Below are positions 1 to 12,108 of a DNA stretch of 64,000 nucleotides, one piece after another. A program made the translations under genes and the position numbers. The notes below the pieces were generated by a model, which worked only from the letters and a program-made list of their open reading frames with translations, did not search any database and had not been told where the DNA came from. The stretch is from NCBI GenBank assembly GCA_949752735.1, contig OX457038.1, forward strand, positions 57,331,906 through 57,395,905. The letters are read 5' to 3'. Every line of letters starts with the position of its first letter. The first letter of the stretch is position 1. This DNA is from Lumbricus terrestris. Lineage: Eukaryota > Annelida > Clitellata > Crassiclitellata > Lumbricidae.

Positions 1-119
1 CACTGCCAAAACCACAACCGCACATCCATCCCCATCATCGCAATTCCCCACCGCCACAGCAACTGCAGCTGTCGCTTTAACTACTACTACCACTCCACTT
101 CTCCTACTCTAACTTCGTC

Positions 120-257
120 GTCATTCTCATCATCGTCGTGAAAGTCTTCATCATCATCATAATCATCATGATCTTCATGATCATCATCATGATCACGATA
201 ATCATGATCATCAGCGTCATGATCATGATTATCATCATCATGATCATCACTATTATT

Positions 258-329
<72 letters not shown>

Positions 330-495
330 GTCATCAGAGTCATGATCATCATCATCATGATCGTCATCAACATGATCGTCATCATCATGATCATCATTAT
401 CATCATCGTCATCATCATCATCATCGTCATAACAGTTGTTATCGTCATCATCATCAGCAGCAGAATCAGCACCGTCGGTGTCATCATCATCATCC

Positions 496-533
<38 letters not shown>

Positions 534-1130
534 GTCGTCGTCATCATCGTCGTCATCGTCGTCATCGTCGTCATCATCATCATCACCACCATCATCATCA
601 TTGCCATCACTACTAATACTGCTAAATCTTTGTCATCTTTTTTCTCATCATTGTCGTAGAAGTCTTCGTCGTCATCACGATCATCATCATCATCATCATC
701 AAACTATTATCATCATCCTATTCACCAGCACCAACAGCATCAGCATCATCTTCATAGTCATTGTCATCATCATTATCGTTATCGTCGTCTTCATCATTGT
801 CACCACAACTGTCGCTTCTACTTCTACAGTTTCCTCGTCGTCATTATCGTCGTCGTCGTCATCGTCATCAGTTGCATCATAAGTACTACCAATATCACTG
901 CTACTATTGCTGCTACTCCTGCAACTATTCCAATTACTAATGCTTTTATTATTACTGCAACTACTACAACTTCAAGATCGTCATCATCGTCGTTGTTGTC
1001 ATCAATATTATCATCATCATCATTCATAAACATCATAACTATCGTCGTCATCGTCATATCTACTATCACCATCATCACTATTTTCATCACAATCGTCATA
1101 ATCATCATCATCATCATAACTACTACCACC
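120..1130. repeat. Compound TCA/ATC triplet microsatellite
   Basis: About 1 kb of near-continuous TCA/ATC triplets with scattered CGT, GTC and TGA variants, densest at 240-330 and 480-600. Long open frames here translate to runs of single residues (Met, Ile, Ser or Asp-like repeats depending on frame), as expected of a triplet repeat rather than a gene. Nothing gene-like is seen from 1130 to 1600. Confidence 0.95.
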
Positions 1131-1604
1131 GCCTCTGCTACTGCAACTGCTACTATTTCCACTGCTGCCACTACCTATACTCCACAGGCGGCGTTTCATG
1201 GCGTCGCTGTTTAGAAAGTGTTCGCTAGGGGACAGCCCTATACTTGTCAGTTTGACGGTCAAATCCAGTAAATTCCACCTCCGAGATGTAATTACGGTCT
1301 AGAATCTCCAGATAATGGTCTTTTAATGTCCTATCCAGTAGCCGGTCGTCTTCTAACGTCGTATCCAGTAGCCGATCATTGAATGTCATTGACATTCACT
1401 AATTACAGGGAGATCCAGTAGATCCCACCGTGAATTTGTACAGTGAACAAGTGGTGTAACAGATCTTCGTTATCTAATATTTGAGATTTTTAATTAAAAT
1501 CTGCGATTTCCTGGTATTCTATTTTTCATCAAACTTGGTTTGAATTGCGTGTTCTCGTGGTATTTTGATTTGAACAAGTATAGGCTACTCAGCAGCGAAC
1601 TATT

Positions 1605-1945
<341 letters not shown>

Positions 1946-2414
1946 TATTACTGTTACTACTACGGTACAATTGCAACTAGGGCGCGTCGCCTTGCAGCCG
2001 AAGGCTTGCAGGTTCGAATCCACCTCCTGTCGCCACTACTACTACTACCATCGGCGTTAAATTGTCACATACGTTACCAAACCAAGAGCAAAAACTCGAC
2101 GCTTGTTGGATAATTCTCAGACGCTTGACCAGCCTAATAGAGTCGACTCTAATAACAAACTGGATGATGGAATGGGCTTCATAGACTTAAAATAGAATGC
2201 TGCTTTCGCACAGCCGTCGACTGGGAACGGTAACCATGGCGATCAATTGTTCCCATTTTTGCAACGCTATGTTTATAATTATCATGCAATAGGTCACTCG
2301 CTATATGTAGGCTAAATGCACGTGACAGCGGTACATTGGGACTATTCGAGGATAGATATGCGTTATAATTATATCCAAATTGAATGCTAGAATGATGTCT
2401 CTAGAACTCTAAAC
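1946..2414 (+). other. 5' flank of fucosyltransferase copy 1, with SINE-like remnant
   Basis: Positions 2009-2019 read GGTTCGAATCC, the pol III B-box of tRNA-derived sequences, within a short GC-rich remnant (about 1981-2034). No matching A-box or acceptor stem is visible, so this is at best a SINE fragment. The stretch 2165-2350 is a diverged counterpart of the upstream DNA of copies 2 and 3 (shared GCCGTCGAC and TACCATGG blocks), so it is the probable promoter region of copy 1. No TATA box was recognised. Confidence 0.5.
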
Positions 2415-3382
2415 ATGCGTAGCTTTAAAAGGAGAATGTATCGCTACCAGCGCGGATATATAGGCTTTGTTCTTCTAACACTGGGTATGGCTGTAGTCAC
2501 CGTGTTTCATGACTATTTTAAGGCTGGAAAGTGGAAACACAACAGTCATCTAAGAACAGAGGTAAGCATTAGTGAACTAACTTCATCTGAGGAAATGCGA
2601 TTGGAACTCAGATCACTTTGGCCGAGAGAAAGTAACGAAACGAACGATCGTATTTTCAAGCAAATAAATTTTATGACTCGGTTGAATTATTCCGGAAAAT
2701 TAAAGGCGGCAAAAGTAAAATTAATTTATCACGTTCCTCATCGCAATTACCTAGCGCCTCCGCCGGAAGGCCAGCACGCATTTATATCTCAGAAATGTCC
2801 CATACAGTCTTGCAGCCTGACAAGAAAGCTGGAGGATGCCAAGGTTGCTGATGCTGTTCTGTTCCAAGGCATGAAGTCTTCTATGCTGATGGACTTGCTA
2901 CCAAAGCCGAAGAATCAGATTTGGGTAATGACTGGTGGAGAATCACCTCCAATGACTGCCCGCATGAAAATACTCGACACACGTGCTCTGAAGGACCTTG
3001 TCAACTGGACGTTGATCTACCGTAGAGACGCCACTATTCCAAATCCAAACGGAAAATTCCAGACCTTTCCAAATTTCACTCGCATAGACGATTCCCAATT
3101 GGCGGATGGGGTAAATTATGCGGCTGGAAAGACAAAGAAAGTTGGATGGTTCGTCAGTAATTGTAATGTTTCGGTGAACAGCGGTCGAGGAAACTATGCC
3201 GATGAACTGTCGAAGTTTATCGATATCGATATGTATGGACGCTGTGGAAACCTTGTGTGCCCCAAGAACAACCTGGCTACCTGTCTTCAGATGCTGAGGA
3301 AAGATTACAAGTTCTATCTGGCATTTGAGAACAATTGCTGCCGAGGCTACATAACAGAAAAGTTTTTTAGGAACGCATTATC
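2415..3382 (+). CDS. GT10 alpha-1,3-fucosyltransferase-like, first exon copy 1
   Basis: Encodes residues 1-322 of a type II Golgi-type fucosyltransferase, an enzyme class that transfers fucose from GDP-fucose to glycan GlcNAc. There is a short basic cytosolic tail, one membrane anchor (about residues 14-34) and a luminal domain. Family signatures are GGESPP, NWTLIYRRDATI, KKVGWFVSNC and the nucleotide-binding block YKFYLAFENN followed by YITEK. Several N-glycosylation sequons are present. In-frame TAA follows only one codon after the block, but it overlaps a strong donor: the exon reads TTATC|GTAAGT, ending in phase 2. That phase fits the only C-terminal exon seen, at 25133. Unspliced, the product would lack the end of the GDP-fucose domain. 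It is either a variable first exon or a truncated duplicate. Confidence 0.85.
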
Positions 3383-4248
3383 GTAAGTATTGAAAATATC
3401 ACTTGGAGAAGTGCTGGATATAAAATTTTGACCTGGCTTGTAGTCATCATTTTAATATTGCAGGTCATAACCATGGCGTAATCTAGTAGTTGTAATAATA
3501 GGAACCATAACAATAATAATAATTTTAGCATAAGGTTTCAACGCCATTGTCTTCCAAAGCATGTTCGCTGCGCCTGATCATGACGGGTTCCAGTCGTGCC
3601 AGAATAAACATTTTACGTCTCCTGATATTTTTTGAAATTCCAATGGATCCGTGAAACCTCGGGTAAAAAACAAAATAATAATAATAATAACGACAATTTA
3701 TATGGCGCCGTAACGCGATCATTCCACCACAAGGGCGCCTCACAAATAGCTAACAACACTGATGCAATAATTTTTTTATAGGCCCTTTTGCAGTTTGAAA
3801 TGGTAAAGCAACTATAGCTGTCAGCTCTGTCTTTCACGCGTCTTTTATGTGACTAGCAGCATTTGAAAGCATTTTGGCCTCATGACTTTGTAAATACAAT
3901 CACAATAATAATATTCGTTTTATTGAAAGAATAACCGGTCGACATAACGCGACAGTTAACAAGCACAAAGTAGCAGCGAATAAAGCCTAGTAAACGTTTT
4001 TATACAGCATCCGTGTTATGACTGTTTGAGACCCCGCAAAGCATCCATCAGCATGCGTTATACTCGCTCACAATTTACAAAAAAGGCTGAATGCATTTAG
4101 GTTGCAAGCCCTTCAAACGTAATCGATTATTTACGTGTACGTAGGCGTAAAGCTGCGCTGGAGGGAGCTAACTTGTATAGACTTAAAACTATGACTTAAA
4201 CAGACAGCTCTTTACAATCGTCGTCCAAAGTTCCTCACAGCTCTTTGT

Positions 4249-4410
4249 CAGGGGCGGATCCAGGGGGGGGAGCAATCCGGCCATGGCCCCACCCATTTAA
4301 GAAATTTCTTTATTTTTGACCAGCTATTTTGCTCGGAAAGTAGACGTGCCCCCCATGAGTAGTTCCGTAGGACTTTGGCCCCCCTTCGAAAATTTCTGTA
4401 TCTGCCCTTG
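4249..4410. mobile_element. hAT-type MITE (GGCGGATCC family)
   Basis: Starts CAGGGGCGGATCCAGG; the other end is the imperfect inverse (reverse strand CAAGGGCAGATACAG). The paralogous site downstream of copy 2 (about 7076-7092) lacks the insert and reads straight through, giving a natural empty site. The 8-bp target duplication is degenerate (CTCTTTGT / GCTGTTGT). The same family occurs at 29920-30217, and an end-like piece lies near 41488. Confidence 0.75.
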
Positions 4411-4939
4411 GCTGTTGTTCAATAAAAACATAATTGTAGGTGTGAACGACATGAACAGGTCACTAACTTATGCCGCTAACGACATTAACAAGTCTTAAAT
4501 GTAGGCCTAAATGACACTAACAAGTTCTATTGACAGAAATGAACAACCGAATGACACTAGACATGCTAGCGTGTTTTCAGTTTACATGTGAATAATATTG
4601 ACAGTTGCAGTTCTTTACCATGACGGCATTAACAAGTTGACTCAGCGAACAAAAACAGGACAAATCAGCTTTATCAAATAAATGCAGAAATCGGTCAATT
4701 GCACGGAGGGGATAATGTCCGGGGAACTAAACTCCTACAGTCCACTGCTACGGTACACATGAAATAAGTTTTAAAAGTTACAGCAGAATACCCCCATTAA
4801 GCAGGGGCTTCTATCCCCCCTAAGCAACCGGGCGCAATCCGTTTTCTTTCCCTCCCTTTTCTGGACCGGCCTTCCTCTTTGTATGCAATATAATGCAGTC
4901 TATAGCGCATGCCCTCCTCTAGTGTTGGAATGAAGGTTT

Positions 4940-5193
4940 GTTTTGGAAGAGGCTCGAGAGGCTTAAAATAAAGCGCTGAGTTAATTCGCTCGGCCGTCGA
5001 CCGACAGCGATTACCATGGTGACCATTATTGTTCCCAGTTTAGAGAGCGGCCATTTTGCCACGGTGTGTTAGAGGTCTATACGATTATACTTAAGCCAGT
5101 CACTATACAGAAAGTGCATGCAACATGCACATGGCTGCGATGGCCTACACATGAAATCGATGTCCGAGGATAGACAAGCGTTTAGTATCCTAA
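4940..5193 (+). promoter_or_regulatory. Probable promoter region of copy 2
   Basis: Conserved with 8340-8517 plus 17392-17483 (the split upstream DNA of copy 3). It contains GCGGCCATTTT at 5047-5057, a good match to the YY1 consensus, and TACCATGGTGACC just before it. No TATA box is evident. The assignment is by conservation and position only. Confidence 0.4.
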
Positions 5194-6206
5194 TTGAATG
5201 CTATGAATGCTAGAATGAGGTCTGAAAGAACAATAAATTGGCCTGGTCTTAGGCAGACAATGCGTCGCTACCAGTGTGCATATATAGGCTTTGGCCTTCT
5301 AATGCTGAGTTCGGTTGTAGCTACCATGTTTTACGACTATTTTAAGCTGAAAATAGTGAAACATAGGAATCAGGCCAGTAAAGAGGTAAGCATTAGTGAA
5401 TTAATTTCATCTGAGAAAATGCGATTGGAACTCAGATCACTTTGGCCGAGAGAAAGCAACGAAACGAACGATCGTATTTTCAAGCAAATAAATTTTATGA
5501 CTCGGTTGAATTATTCTGGAAAATTGAAGACGACAAAAGTAAAATTAATTTATCACGTTCCTCATCGCAATTACCTAGCGCCTCCGCCGGAAGGCCAGCA
5601 CGCATTCATATCTCAGAGATGTCCCATACAGTCTTGCAGCCTAACAAGAAAGCTGGAGGATGCCAAAGTTGCTGACGCTGTTCTGTTCCAAGGCTTGAAG
5701 TCTTCTATGCTGATGGACTTGCTACCAAAGCCGAAGAATCAGATCTGGGTAATGACTGGTGGAGAATCACCTCCAATGACTGCTCGCATGAATATACTCG
5801 ACACACGTGCGTTGAGGGACCTTGTCAACTGGACATTGATCTACCGTAGAGACGCCACTATACCAAATCCAAACGGAAAATTCCAGACCTTTCCGAATTT
5901 CACTCGCATAGACGATTCCCAATTGGCGGATGGAGTCAATTATGCTGCAGGAAAGACAAAGAAAGTTGGGTGGTTCGTCAGCAATTGTAATGTTTCGGTG
6001 AACAGCGGTCGAGGAAACTATGCCGATGAACTATCAAAGTTCATCGATATCGATATGTATGGACGCTGTGGAAACCTTGTGTGCCCCAAGAACAACCTGG
6101 CTACCTGTCTTCAGATGCTGAGGAAAGATTACAAGTTCTACCTGGCATTTGAGAACAACTGTTGCCGAGGCTACATAACAGAAAAGTTTTTTAGGAACGC
6201 ATTATC
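5194..6206 (+). CDS. GT10 alpha-1,3-fucosyltransferase-like, first exon copy 2
   Basis: Encodes 337 residues plus a split codon. The start is the first Met of a Met-rich leader; a second candidate Met lies at residue 23, just before the membrane anchor (about 29-49). Luminal motifs are GGESPP (about 189), NWTLIYRRDATI (about 212), KKVGWFVSNC (about 256) and YKFYLAFENN with YITEK near the end. It is almost identical to copy 1 after residue ~70, with many silent differences, and differs in the anchor and stem. It ends TTATC|GTAAGT in phase 2, like copies 1 and 3. No terminal exon follows before copy 3. Confidence 0.86.
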
Positions 6207-7191
6207 GTAAGTATTGAAGATATCACTTGCAAAATTGCTGGATATCAAATTTTGACCAGGCTTGCAGTCATCAGTTTAATATTGCAGGTTATAACCATGG
6301 CGTAATCTAGTAATTGTAATAATAGGAACCATAACAATAATAATAATTTTAGCATAAGGTTTCAACGCCATTGTCTTCCAAAGCATATTCGTTGCGCCTG
6401 ATCATGACGGGTTCCAGTCGTTCCAGAATAAAAAAAATTACGTCTCCTGATATTTTTTCAAATTCCAAGGGATCCGTGAAACCTCGGGTAATCAACAAAA
6501 TAATAATAATAACAACGACAATTTATATGGCGCCGTAACGCGGTCATTCCACCACAAGGGCGCCTCACAAATAGCTAATAACACTGATGCGATATATAGG
6601 CCCTTTTGCAGTTTGAAATGGTAAAGCAACTATATCTGTCTGCTCTGTCTTTCACGCGTCTTTTATGTGACTAGCAGCATTTGAAAGCATTTTGGCCTCA
6701 TGACTTTGTAAATACAATCACAATAATAATATTCGTTTTATTGAAAGAATAACCGGTCGACATAACGCGACAGTTAACAGGCACAAAGGAGCAGCGAATA
6801 AAGCTTAGTAAACGTTTTTATACAGCATCCGTGTTATGACTGTTTGAGACCCCGCAAAGCATCCAACAGCATGCGTTATGCTCGCTCACAATAATTTACA
6901 ACAAAGGCTGAATGCATTTAGGTTGCAGGCCCTTCAAACGTGATCGATTATTCACATGTAGCCTACGTAGGCGTATACGTTCGCTGAAAGCTGCGCTGGA
7001 GGGAGTTAACTTGTATAGACTTAAAACTATGACTTAAGCAGACAGCTCGTTACAATCGTCGTCCAAAGTTCCTCACAGCTGTTGTTCAATATAAACATAA
7101 TTGTAGGTGTGAACGACATGAACAAGTCACTAACTTATGCCGCTAACGACATTAACAAGTCTCAAATGTAGGCCTAAATGACACTAACAAG

Positions 7192-7337
7192 CATAGGTGC
7201 AATCACATCCAAAAAATTGGGAGGGGACCAAATGAATCACGTCCTAAAAGTTGGGGGACCATAATAATAAAGTTAGGGGACCTCTCAAAAGTTGAGGGGA
7301 CGCGTCCCGTGGGTCCCATAGGGTGGTTGCGCCTATG
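7192..7337. mobile_element. 146-bp hAT-type MITE
   Basis: Termini CATAGGTGCAATC and, on the reverse strand, CATAGGCGCAACC. It is flanked by a perfect 8-bp target duplication, CTAACAAG (7184-7191 and 7338-7345). The homologous position downstream of copy 1 (about 4518-4525) holds a single CTAACAAG without the insert, so it inserted after the tandem duplication. Confidence 0.9.
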
Positions 7338-8161
7338 CTAACAAGTTCTGTGGACAGAAATGAATAACCGAATGACACTAGACATGCTAGCATGTCTTCA
7401 CTTTAATCTGAATTGACAGTTGCAGTTCTTTACCATGACGACATTAACAAGTTGACTCAACGAACAAAAACAGGACAAATCAGCTTTATCAAATAAATGC
7501 AGAAATCGGTCAATTGCACGGAGGGGATAATGCCCGGGGAACTAAACTCCTACAGTCCACTGCTACGGAACACTTGAAATGAGTTTTAAAAGTTAGGCTA
7601 CAGTAGAATACCCCATTAAGCCCGCATCTTGTATCAGCTTATGTTCTAGCGGTCACTTGACTGGTAAACTTATCGTTAATTTCTGCAATTAGGAATCTGA
7701 CTTCTCACAGTATGGGCCCAACTCGAATAAACAACTGAAATAAAATTGTGCAAGTTAGAGCCTACGAAAAGCTAGGCTACATCAGAATACTTCTGCTGAA
7801 CCAGTGTCATGACAAAAGGATAGGCATCAAGTAGGCTACAAAGGAAATATGCGAAATATCTCTTGTGCAAGGCAAGTACTTTATTGTCGAAATTCGACTC
7901 CTGTGGCCTACCGAGTAATCTTCTTCATCGTTTTTAACGATACGGTTAGTGGCTGCATTTGTCTCTGTATGATTCGACCAGAACTGCCTGCATGGAGATT
8001 TCACTGGAGAGGTTTCACATGGAAGCCTTCTGATAGTTCTTGAACTAATTAGATGATTTTGATGGCAGCATCGTGATCCAAAGTTTCACTAATCCGTCTT
8101 CTCTATAGAAAATAATGAAGGAGAGAGAATGGTACGCAACAGGCAAACACGGATCGCCATA

Positions 8162-8272
8162 ACTATATTATTGGGAACCGACGCGTCGGTTAGGACTCAG
8201 GTTAGGCGTCGTGAGGGTCGGTTAAAGTTAGGATTAGGGTTGGTGTCGTCATTCGGTCCCCGATACTATAGT
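8162..8272. mobile_element. Short terminal-inverted-repeat element with TTAGG-like core
   Basis: The left end ACTATATTATTGGGAACC is the imperfect inverse of the right end GGTCCCCGATACTATAGT. The interior has several GGTTAGG/TTAGGG-like words. A second member lies at 44164-44320. Superfamily not assigned; no clear target duplication. Confidence 0.6.
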
Positions 8273-8339
8273 TCTGCCCAGGGCTCTGGCGACTTCTAAG
8301 ACCACCCATCATGTCAGCTGGAGAAGGAGGGAATGGAAT

Positions 8340-8517
8340 TCTTAAGGAAAATTGAATGATGGAAGAGGCTCGAGAGGCTTAAAATAAAGCGCTGCTTTCG
8401 CTTGGCCGTCGACCGACGGCGATTACCATGGTGACCATTATTGTTCCCAGTTTAGAGAGCGGCCATTTTGCCACGATGTGTTAGAGGTCTATACGATTAT
8501 AATTAAGCCAGTCACTA
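8340..8517 (+). promoter_or_regulatory. Displaced upstream DNA of copy 3
   Basis: Matches 4930-5107 upstream of copy 2 closely, including the YY1-like GCGGCCATTTT (8459-8469). It stops at the ACTA target site where the LTR element begins, and the match resumes at 17392 beyond the element. This is therefore probably the promoter-proximal DNA of copy 3, now about 8.9 kb from its exon. Confidence 0.6.
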
Positions 8518-10442
8518 TGTGGCGTCCGACCCTCAACAGACAACGCCTGCACCGCTTCTCTCTTGCCCTCGGCCGCAAGCGCCTCTGTATGACCGGGTCG
8601 GTCTTTCTCGGTGGCCCCTGCACCATCAAGAGTCTCTGACAGCCTAAGACCCGAGAGACCCGCGCTCTTACCAGGATTGCCTGGATCTCCCGAGTCGCTG
8701 TCTGCGCCGTGCGCGCCGTTGTCACTTTCACTGACGGTCGAAGAAGCCCCTGATACCGACGCCTGCGACCGGGTGTGCAGCGCCGTATCGTCGGACCCGC
8801 TCTCTGCCGAGCCCGCGGTCGCCGAGTAGGCGACGTCCTGAGATGGAGGATGGCCGACTCCCAACACAGGGTCCGTTGTCCCACCGGCAGAGCGGCCTCG
8901 CCGTGCGCCACCCGTCGCGCCTTCGGTCTTTGTCTTCTTGCCCTGTTCGTCTTGACTCTTACGTACCATGCTGCACTTGGCGGCCACTGAGCCCTCGCCA
9001 CCAACGGGGACTACTGAGCGCATGCCCTGTCCCGTCGCCCACAGTGACTGAAACCATGACCATTCCAGCGGCCCGAGGCCGAGGATGCGCCACGACCGAT
9101 TTCCCATTTCGGTAACCAAGACTTTCACGGAGAGACGGCTCACGCTGCTCACACCACCGGGCCGAGTCAAGCTGAAGCCCGGGGAGCGATAGAGACCGGC
9201 AGCGGCCGAAACTCCCAACTTTGCACTTAGCCTGTCAACGGAACACGCGCCGCTACCGTGTCCAAGTCACGCGGCGCGCTTCCCGAGGGCTCGCCTCACT
9301 CGTCCACCAGCCAACGGCAACAGCCGCCTTTACCGAGACCTGCCTTCTCGGACGCTCGGAAGAGCGTCGTGGTGGTTGCTGGTCGGTTGTGCGAAAACGG
9401 AGGTAAAAATAAAAGACCTGGCGGTCTTGGGGGAACAGGTATCGGGAAGCCCCGTCTCCGAAGAGACTTATTTATTTCTGTATATTCTACTGGCGCCGTT
9501 CGCCCTAACTCAACAGTTACGGACCTCAGGTAAAAACCCTCAATAACACTTGGTCTTTACTCTCAGAATTTACTCTGCTTCCCACGCTCCTAGTTTGCCA
9601 AAGCTACAAACTATCCTCTACCCGAGGGGAGCAACAACTCTCTACTGTACCACTTTAACTCTGATCAAAACCCCAAAACTTGGTGCCCCTGCTTTACTAA
9701 ATCGAGCGTATATCACCGAGGCGTCGGCTTCATGCGCCCCGTGGAGTCACCACTCGCCACCCGTAACCTTCGCGTTACGCTCAAAAGACTCTCACCGATC
9801 GCTAAGACAGCAAGATCGTGAATGCAACACGTAGATTCCCTGGCAGGAAGGAGCCCAACCCAAGTCCTGCAGAATCACCAACACGTGTAGCCCACCAGTA
9901 ACCGGATACTTCACCAGGGGATTTCACCCTATACAATGTAACACTTCCGCAGACCAACGGAGCTGCGGCGTCTCCGGCCTTGTAACCGTACCCCTGAAAC
10001 AGAAGATTGAACCCCTAGAGATCGATGACTGAGTAACGAACCCCGACAGATCGTCCACCTGAGCTCTCACAACTGCGTATATCAGGATCGCCCAATCATG
10101 TTCAAATGGCTACAGCCAATCCTGTGGAGACAGTAGAACACAACCGATTTAACTATGAACGAATTCACGAACACAGTACGTATGGAGTAGTCGGCAACTA
10201 CTCCACGTTATAAGCAACGCACCGTGCGGCAGGCTTTATTCCACCGGCAACACGCTATGCTTTGGCTTAAACGTGGACATCGGTCTTCCGTATACAATGA
10301 CCGAAACCTAAATTTTAACGAAACCGGTTTCAGTTTCTTTTCTACCAAGCCAAATGGCTACCTAACGAGAGTCAGGGTTACTCCCGCTATTTACCCACAA
10401 GTTATATTTTACGTGTACTTGTCTTGTGGCCTGTCCGCCACA
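8518..10442 (-). repeat. 3' LTR of element A
   Basis: 1925 bp, TGTGGC...GCCACA, nearly identical to 15467-17391. It carries the same GC-rich open region (about 8518-9218, minus) that forms the N-terminal part of the element's long ORF at the other LTR. In this copy the frame runs out into flanking DNA and stops. Confidence 0.93.
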
Positions 10443-12108
10443 CTCTCCCCACCTTTCTTTGATGCGGAGCATCGTTAGGAAACGTGGACAGTATTTATCA
10501 GGACCCTCCCATTTTTATGGGCCCGTCCTCTAACCTACCTACTTAGGTTCTTGGGAGACAGCACTACCCCCTCTGTCTCCCGATCACAAAAATGAGTGTC
10601 ACTCATAACCCATTCACACACCAGATATGCTCTTTATTATTTCATTCGCACCAGTCATACTCAACCACCATCATCACAGTGTCAAAGATTCTCTGTCTGA
10701 ATCTCGTTGTCCAGTCACGACGTCCAGCAGCGTCGTTCGTTGGTCAGTTCCCGACCAAATCTGTAAATAACAACTAACACAAATACATAGGCACATCGGA
10801 GTAGACTTTGCAGTCAAGGATCGATCCTACGACAGCAAATCGAACCTCCGCAACTAGCTGGTGCTAGTAACGACAGAATAGAACAGACATATTATCGTAA
10901 TAACCAAAAATCGGAAGTTTGCACTCCGGCAAAAATCCAAGAATCCGCCGCAGATTCACGAACAGTCTTTCCTTTATCCAGCATATACTTCACGTGCCGT
11001 TCATCGATGTAAACATCGGCTGCAAGATCCGGGAAACATAAACGTAACAGGAACATCTCCAACCCAGGCTCGATTAGAGTGCGAGGAACCGTTAACCACC
11101 ACGGTTATAGAGTGACGTACTTCACAATACTAACAAGGAACTTCGGCTTACATAAGAACCCCGCCCATCGCTAACTCGTAGCGATAGCTCGATCAGGTGC
11201 GATTCCATTCCTCCAGGAACCTCGGCTTACCACCCCGCCCATACGCTAACTCGTAGCGATAGCTCGAACAGGTGCGAGTACATCCCCGACACACGGTCAT
11301 TTGACCAGAAACAGGACTTCGACTTAAAGGAACCCCGCCCATCACTAACTCGTAGTGATAGCTAGAACAGGTGCGACTAACGTCCTCGAGGAGACCCGAC
11401 TTACGACCACCCCGCCCGATCGTTACCTACAACGTCAGCCTGCCAGGTGCGAGTAATTCCACCATCAGTTAAATCTCGGCTTAATCACCCCGCCCACCGC
11501 TAACTAGTAGCGATAGCTCGTCCAGGTGCGAGTATCCCAATCACGCATCACTCTACCCGTATCTCGTACCACTTGCGATACCACCATCCTCATAGGCACT
11601 CTGTCTCTTACCCGAGCTCCACTCAACCCGAAGCTGAGGGACCTTAAGGAGAGAAAAGTTACCAACTCGGTCCCTGTCCTGGGAATATCCGTTGTTCCCA
11701 CCATCACCGTCTGATAGTGATTCTACTCAACAAGAGTTATTCGCGAATTGCGTGGACAGTCCCACCACAATGAAGTGGTCAGCAAATCAAACAAAATTCA
11801 AAGGAACTTGACCAGTATCAAGGAACAATCGCCATCACGCGAGTACAAGAAAACGCAGGGCGCGTTCTCAATACGATCAGGTACCACTTTAACCCGTAAC
11901 TGAAAAAGGCTACATCAAAAGGACATCAAGCACAAAGTCCACTGGCAATATATAAAACCCACCACATTGAAGCGGTGTCGAGACCCAGTTCAAGTCTCGC
12001 AACCCACAAGTACCACTGTGGCGTTCAACAAAAGGAAACCAGCAAATGTAAACAGAAATCTTTCTCGACCCCATCCAGAAACACATCGCCATTACGCGAT
12101 GGTTTTGG
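10443..12108 (-). other. Non-coding 3' interior of element A
   Basis: About 1.7 kb between the stop of the Gag-protease ORF and the 3' LTR, where pol would be expected in an autonomous element. No reverse transcriptase or integrase motif was recognised on either strand. It contains the hairpin repeat array at 11130-11540. Confidence 0.7.
11130..11540. repeat. Five-unit hairpin repeat array in element A
   Basis: Five degenerate units of about 80-90 bp, each with a CGGCTTA...CCCCGCCC block, a short hairpin and a CAGGTGCGA word. Hairpins lie at 11167-11185, 11242-11260, 11341-11359, 11421-11434 and 11497-11514. The typical stem is ATCGCTA/TAGCGAT around an ACTCG loop. The third unit has ATCACTA/TAGTGAT (both arms changed) and the fourth a different paired stem, CGTT/AACG. 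Confidence 0.75.

Larger units (their letters stand above)
3383..5193 (+). other. Downstream DNA of copy 1 (intron or spacer)
   Basis: No coding exon is recognised and no C-terminal fucosyltransferase exon is present. Most of the stretch aligns by eye with 6207-7615 downstream of copy 2, including long blocks such as those around 3535-3600 and 4680-4740, showing one duplication unit of about 2.8 kb. A hAT MITE at 4249-4410 is the main difference. Confidence 0.7.
6207..8339 (+). other. Downstream DNA of copy 2 (intron or spacer)
   Basis: Repeats the copy 1 downstream DNA up to about 7615, then unique sequence to 8339. It holds two short transposon-like inserts (7192-7337 and 8162-8272). No exon was recognised; short open frames at 7807-8043 show no family features. 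Confidence 0.65.

Noticed and set aside
3459..3490. Possible decayed second exon (HGVI-like) after copies 1 and 2
   Set aside because: The block gives only four plausible residues and a stop, and a similar ACCATGGCGTA occurs after copy 3 without an acceptor; too short to support.
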